From the NCBI GenBank assembly GCA_018814965.1, contig JAHIYS010000016.1:1-7287 (forward strand): DNA of 7,287 nt, given 5' to 3'. Position 1 is the stretch's first letter. Every line of letters begins with the position of its first letter. The translations under genes were made by a program, and so were the position numbers. Positions 5,148 through 7,287 of the stretch are shown piece by piece. Source of the stretch: Gammaproteobacteria bacterium (GTDB lineage Bacteria > Pseudomonadota > Gammaproteobacteria > UBA9339). The notes beneath the pieces are model-generated. The model was not told the origin of the DNA, did no database searches, and saw only the letters and a list, made by a program, of their open reading frames with translations.

Positions 5148-6740
5148 ATGAGAATTAATAAAAAAAAGCATCAGGTTATAAAAATGTTATTTATATTAAT
5201 TACGGCTTGGGTTCAGGTTGGTTATGCTGTTGACGAAAAGGAAAGCTACGATATATTAGATATAGATAATCCACTTGAGTATACTAACACATTTGTTGCT
5301 TCTTATGATGTAATGGGTATAGAGAATATCCAACCGGTAAATTCAGATACATGTGATCCCCATGATTTTGTTTTACCACAACCAAAAGATCTGGGCGTGG
5401 TTGATCTGTTATTACCAAAACCATCACAACACAATAATGCCGAATTAACTATAAACCTCGAAGAACCAGGATTTAAAAAAATAAGGATTCTAAACCAGCT
5501 TGGTGTCAATGCAACCATAAGAGATATCTTTTATATCGCAGATAGTTTTTCTCAGCGCTCTATTAAGCGTAGTTTAGTTGTTAAAGGGCTTTTCACTTCC
5601 ACTCTTACTAACGGTGCATGGCAAGAACTACAAATAACTGCAACACCTGATGCCAGTAGTTCAATCTATCCTGATGGTACTAAGTTTTTTATCCAATATA
5701 CAACTGATGACTCTGATGAGATAAAAGAAGCTAATTTTCATATAAAAGTTGAATACAACGATGATATAGAATTTGCACCAAGAAATTTAGTTGTGGATAA
5801 AGGTAAACAAAACTATCTTACTATTTTGAATAAAAATCCATCCCGACCAATAAACATCAGAAACATAGAAGCGTTTGAAACACAAATAGGAAAATATAAT
5901 GATTGCTCTACTCTACGTCCTGGAGAAAATTGTAGAGTGGTTCTTATGATAGATCCAAAAAGCGACGCAGTAGCAAGACCACTGTATGTTACTTATGGTA
6001 TAGGTGGTAGAGAAATAGTAGCAACCTCGGCAATTATTGTTAAGGCAGATAAAGCCCTGCTTGACCAACTAAAAGATTTTTATAAAACAGCATCGATTAC
6101 AGGTATAAAAGAGGTTGTCAAAAAAGGAATAAAAAAACCCCTTGAGCATTTTGAAAAGCCAGCTTATATAGCTAATAATATAGGTACTTGTTTCGTGGCT
6201 TCTACAGCAGCTGATTATTCTAAGCCATATATAGGTGAGAAGATCTTTGAAAAGCCAGGTCATGATAAACTTACAGGGACTGGCAAAGCTCTTGGTAAGA
6301 CAGGAGGAACGATGGCATTCGAATTAGGATTTGGAACAAAATCTAATAAGTCCTTCGGATATAGATTCATGGGTTATTCGGTTTGTAACATTATAACAGA
6401 TGCTGTTGTTGAGCCACTCGCGGATTATTTCCTTCCTCAGGGCAAAAGTTATCTACCAGAAAAAAGCGATGATGATTTTGTTGCAAAACATAGAGGTACA
6501 GTTAAGCGAGCTATTACTCCTGGAACTAGAGCTATATGTAATATAGCTGTAAGGACATCCGATCCATCCATGAACAATATTTATTGGGAAGCAGCAGAAA
6601 TATTAGCCGGCGTAAGAGATGAGGTTTTAAATAGTCGGTTAGAAAATGACTATAAAGCTAAAAAATTTCAAGGTTACTTCAATGTAACTGAATCTGAGCC
6701 ATCTGATAACAACTTTACTTGTGGCTACATTGACCCATGA
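5148..6740 (+). CDS. Secreted protein with ASH/Ig-like repeats and an unknown C-terminal domain
   Basis: This 530-residue protein carries a Sec signal peptide: MRINKKK, a hydrophobic MLFILITAWVQV, and a probable cleavage site GYA|V after residue 27. There is no lipobox. Residues about 98-203 and 204-300 look like two beta-sandwich repeats. The second ends NDCSTLRPGENCRVVLMIDP (251-270), matching the 'C...L.PG..C...V.F.P' signature of ASH-type 'choice-of-anchor D' Ig-like domains; C253 and C262 probably form a disulfide. From about 305 the character changes to a lysine-rich helix (KEVVKKGIKKPLEHFEKP), a Gly-rich stretch (GTGKALGKTGGTMAFELGFG, 377-396), and a helical end with C348, C413, C464 and C525. 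I do not recognise that domain. An extracellular or periplasmic binding role is plausible; an effector or adhesin is possible but unsupported. It appears to be a single-gene unit with no visible terminator. Confidence 0.8.
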   Translation: MRINKKKHQVIKMLFILITAWVQVGYAVDEKESYDILDIDNPLEYTNTFVASYDVMGIENIQPVNSDTCDPHDFVLPQPKDLGVVDLLLPKPSQHNNAELTINLEEPGFKKIRILNQLGVNATIRDIFYIADSFSQRSIKRSLVVKGLFTSTLTNGAWQELQITATPDASSSIYPDGTKFFIQYTTDDSDEIKEANFHIKVEYNDDIEFAPRNLVVDKGKQNYLTILNKNPSRPINIRNIEAFETQIGKYNDCSTLRPGENCRVVLMIDPKSDAVARPLYVTYGIGGREIVATSAIIVKADKALLDQLKDFYKTASITGIKEVVKKGIKKPLEHFEKPAYIANNIGTCFVASTAADYSKPYIGEKIFEKPGHDKLTGTGKALGKTGGTMAFELGFGTKSNKSFGYRFMGYSVCNIITDAVVEPLADYFLPQGKSYLPEKSDDDFVAKHRGTVKRAITPGTRAICNIAVRTSDPSMNNIYWEAAEILAGVRDEVLNSRLENDYKAKKFQGYFNVTESEPSDNNFTCGYIDP

Positions 6741-6808
6741 CCTTTATCTAAGGTTAGAACTTTACCGCTTGTCTGAATTTAATCCCAGATAATCGAGAGG
6801 ATATAACG

Positions 6809-7123
6809 CTAATAATGAGCTTTAATATACGCCCCAAAAAGAGGGCATTTATTGACAATGACATCATAAACAATATTATCGACGTGAATTTGTTTTTCAT
6901 GAGCATTATTTGATATGTTGCCAGACATGGTTGCTAAATCACCTTCCTTATAAAGCTGTGTGTAGCGTCACCAACATAATTGAGAATCTGTTTTTCCGAT
7001 TACATCTGCTGGCGAATCAACTCCTACTACCTCTGCAAAAGGTTCATTGCAGAATATAAACTTACCACTTTTGTCTTTACCAAAGATATAAACTGGGCTA
7101 AAGCTACTTTGTTTTGATTTCAT
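6809..7123 (-). pseudogene. Broken PAS-domain sensor gene (in-frame TGA, truncated C-terminus)
   Basis: From the ATG at 7121-7123 the frame reads 51 residues of a typical PAS fold start: PVYIFGKDKSGKFIFCNEPF (10-29), then AEVVGVDSPADVIGKTDSQLCW. It then stops at TGA (6968-6970). The same frame continues for 51 more codons to a TAG at 6809-6811 and still reads as PAS: RYTQLYKEGDLATMSG, then VDNIVYDVIVNKCPLFGAY. PAS proteins of this kind usually continue '..W-R-x-x-A..Y..GD' across the point where the stop lies. The stop therefore interrupts one domain. The C-terminal end also breaks off before the last PAS strand, and no output domain (such as a LuxR-type helix-turn-helix) follows. An in-frame TGA at 12-14 bases upstream of the ATG fixes the start, and no strong ribosome binding site is seen. 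It is most likely a decaying remnant of a sensor or regulator. Confidence 0.7.
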
Positions 7124-7154
7124 ATTTTTGCTTCAGAAACCAGATGGTTAGGGC

Positions 7155-7221
7155 CTTAATCAACAAGCCAGAGCCCAGGAAAAAACGCAAAGTATTTCCT
7201 GAGCTCGGATGACTTAATCAA
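7155..7221. repeat. Imperfect hairpin flanked by 9-bp direct repeats
   Basis: Arms GAGCCCAGGAAA (7171-7182) and TTTCCTGAGCTC (7195-7206) are complementary at 11 of 12 positions around a 12-base loop. The nine-base word CTTAATCAA occurs on both sides, at 7155-7163 and 7213-7221. There is no T-run after either side of the stem, so it is not a standard intrinsic terminator, though it follows the end of the gene at 7227. A small palindromic repeat element or a footprint of an insertion are alternatives. Confidence 0.4.
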
Positions 7222-7226
7222 TTATT

Positions 7227-7287
7227 TTATAATTCTTCTTTCTCGGACTCTGCTGGAACAGCAGGATTTTTTATATCTTTTTTATCT
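7227..7287 (-). CDS. C-terminal end of a gene entering from the right edge
   Basis: A minus-strand frame is open from the window edge to a TAA at 7227-7229 and reads DKKDIKNPAVPAESEKEEL. Only 19 codons are visible. The highly charged, Lys/Glu-rich tail looks like a genuine protein end, but it is too short to identify or to exclude chance. Confidence 0.35.
   Translation of the reverse strand, partial: DKKDIKNPAVPAESEKEEL

Noticed and set aside
5303..5518. Minus-strand frame of 71 codons opposite the secreted protein gene
   Set aside because: Antisense shadow of a long coding frame with a good start and signal peptide; composition shows no domain.
6069..6263. Minus-strand frame of 64 codons opposite the secreted protein gene
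   Set aside because: Antisense shadow; its aromatic and Cys-rich composition mirrors lysine codons on the real strand.
1..7287. CRISPR array, tRNA or rRNA genes, or a complete insertion sequence
   Set aside because: No regularly spaced repeats, cloverleaf-like segments or transposase frames were seen on either strand.

Overview
The window is AT-rich bacterial DNA with Shine-Dalgarno-led genes and Sec-type signal peptides. The protein style suggests an accessory region of a gammaproteobacterium, perhaps Legionella-like: a PAS remnant with the '...CNEPFAEVVG...IGKTD...' pattern, small Cys-rich exported proteins and a lone tyrosine recombinase. The taxonomic guess is inference and only moderately secure. 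I see no rRNA, tRNA, CRISPR array or complete insertion sequence.

Layout: (1) 58-1643, minus strand, is a type IV toxin-antitoxin pair, an AbiEi-like antitoxin/repressor followed by an AbiEii-like nucleotidyltransferase toxin. Their ends overlap by ATGA, and a perfect 18-bp inverted repeat at 1666-1708 lies just upstream as the likely autoregulatory operator. (2) 1789-2304 holds a small secreted five-cysteine protein (minus) set head to head against a start-less fragment of a second five-cysteine secreted protein (plus). The junction at about 2095-2100 looks like a rearrangement scar. (3) 2433-4800 holds three small peptides (2433-2711 plus, 2849-3115 minus, 4576-4800 minus). Each has a double-glycine-type export leader and a six-cysteine core, and they surround a full-length tyrosine recombinase (3320-4570 plus). 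(4) 5148-6740 is a secreted 530-residue protein with Ig-like, ASH-type repeats and an unrecognised C-terminal domain. (5) 6809-7123 is a broken PAS-domain gene (minus), followed by a hairpin and the last codons of a minus-strand gene that enters from beyond 7287.

How it may work together: the AbiE pair is a phage-defence and stabilisation module of the kind common on mobile islands, and the recombinase is a plausible mobility function. The most interesting content is the peptide trio. The three diverge strongly in sequence but share leader positions -12, -8, -7, -4 and -2, and a core order of CxC, then CxxxC(C), then an aromatic patch, then a last Cys. They look like a dispersed family of bacteriocin-like or signalling peptides exported by a C39-peptidase ABC transporter. 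No such transporter, immunity gene or modification enzyme is in the window, so export would depend on genes elsewhere.
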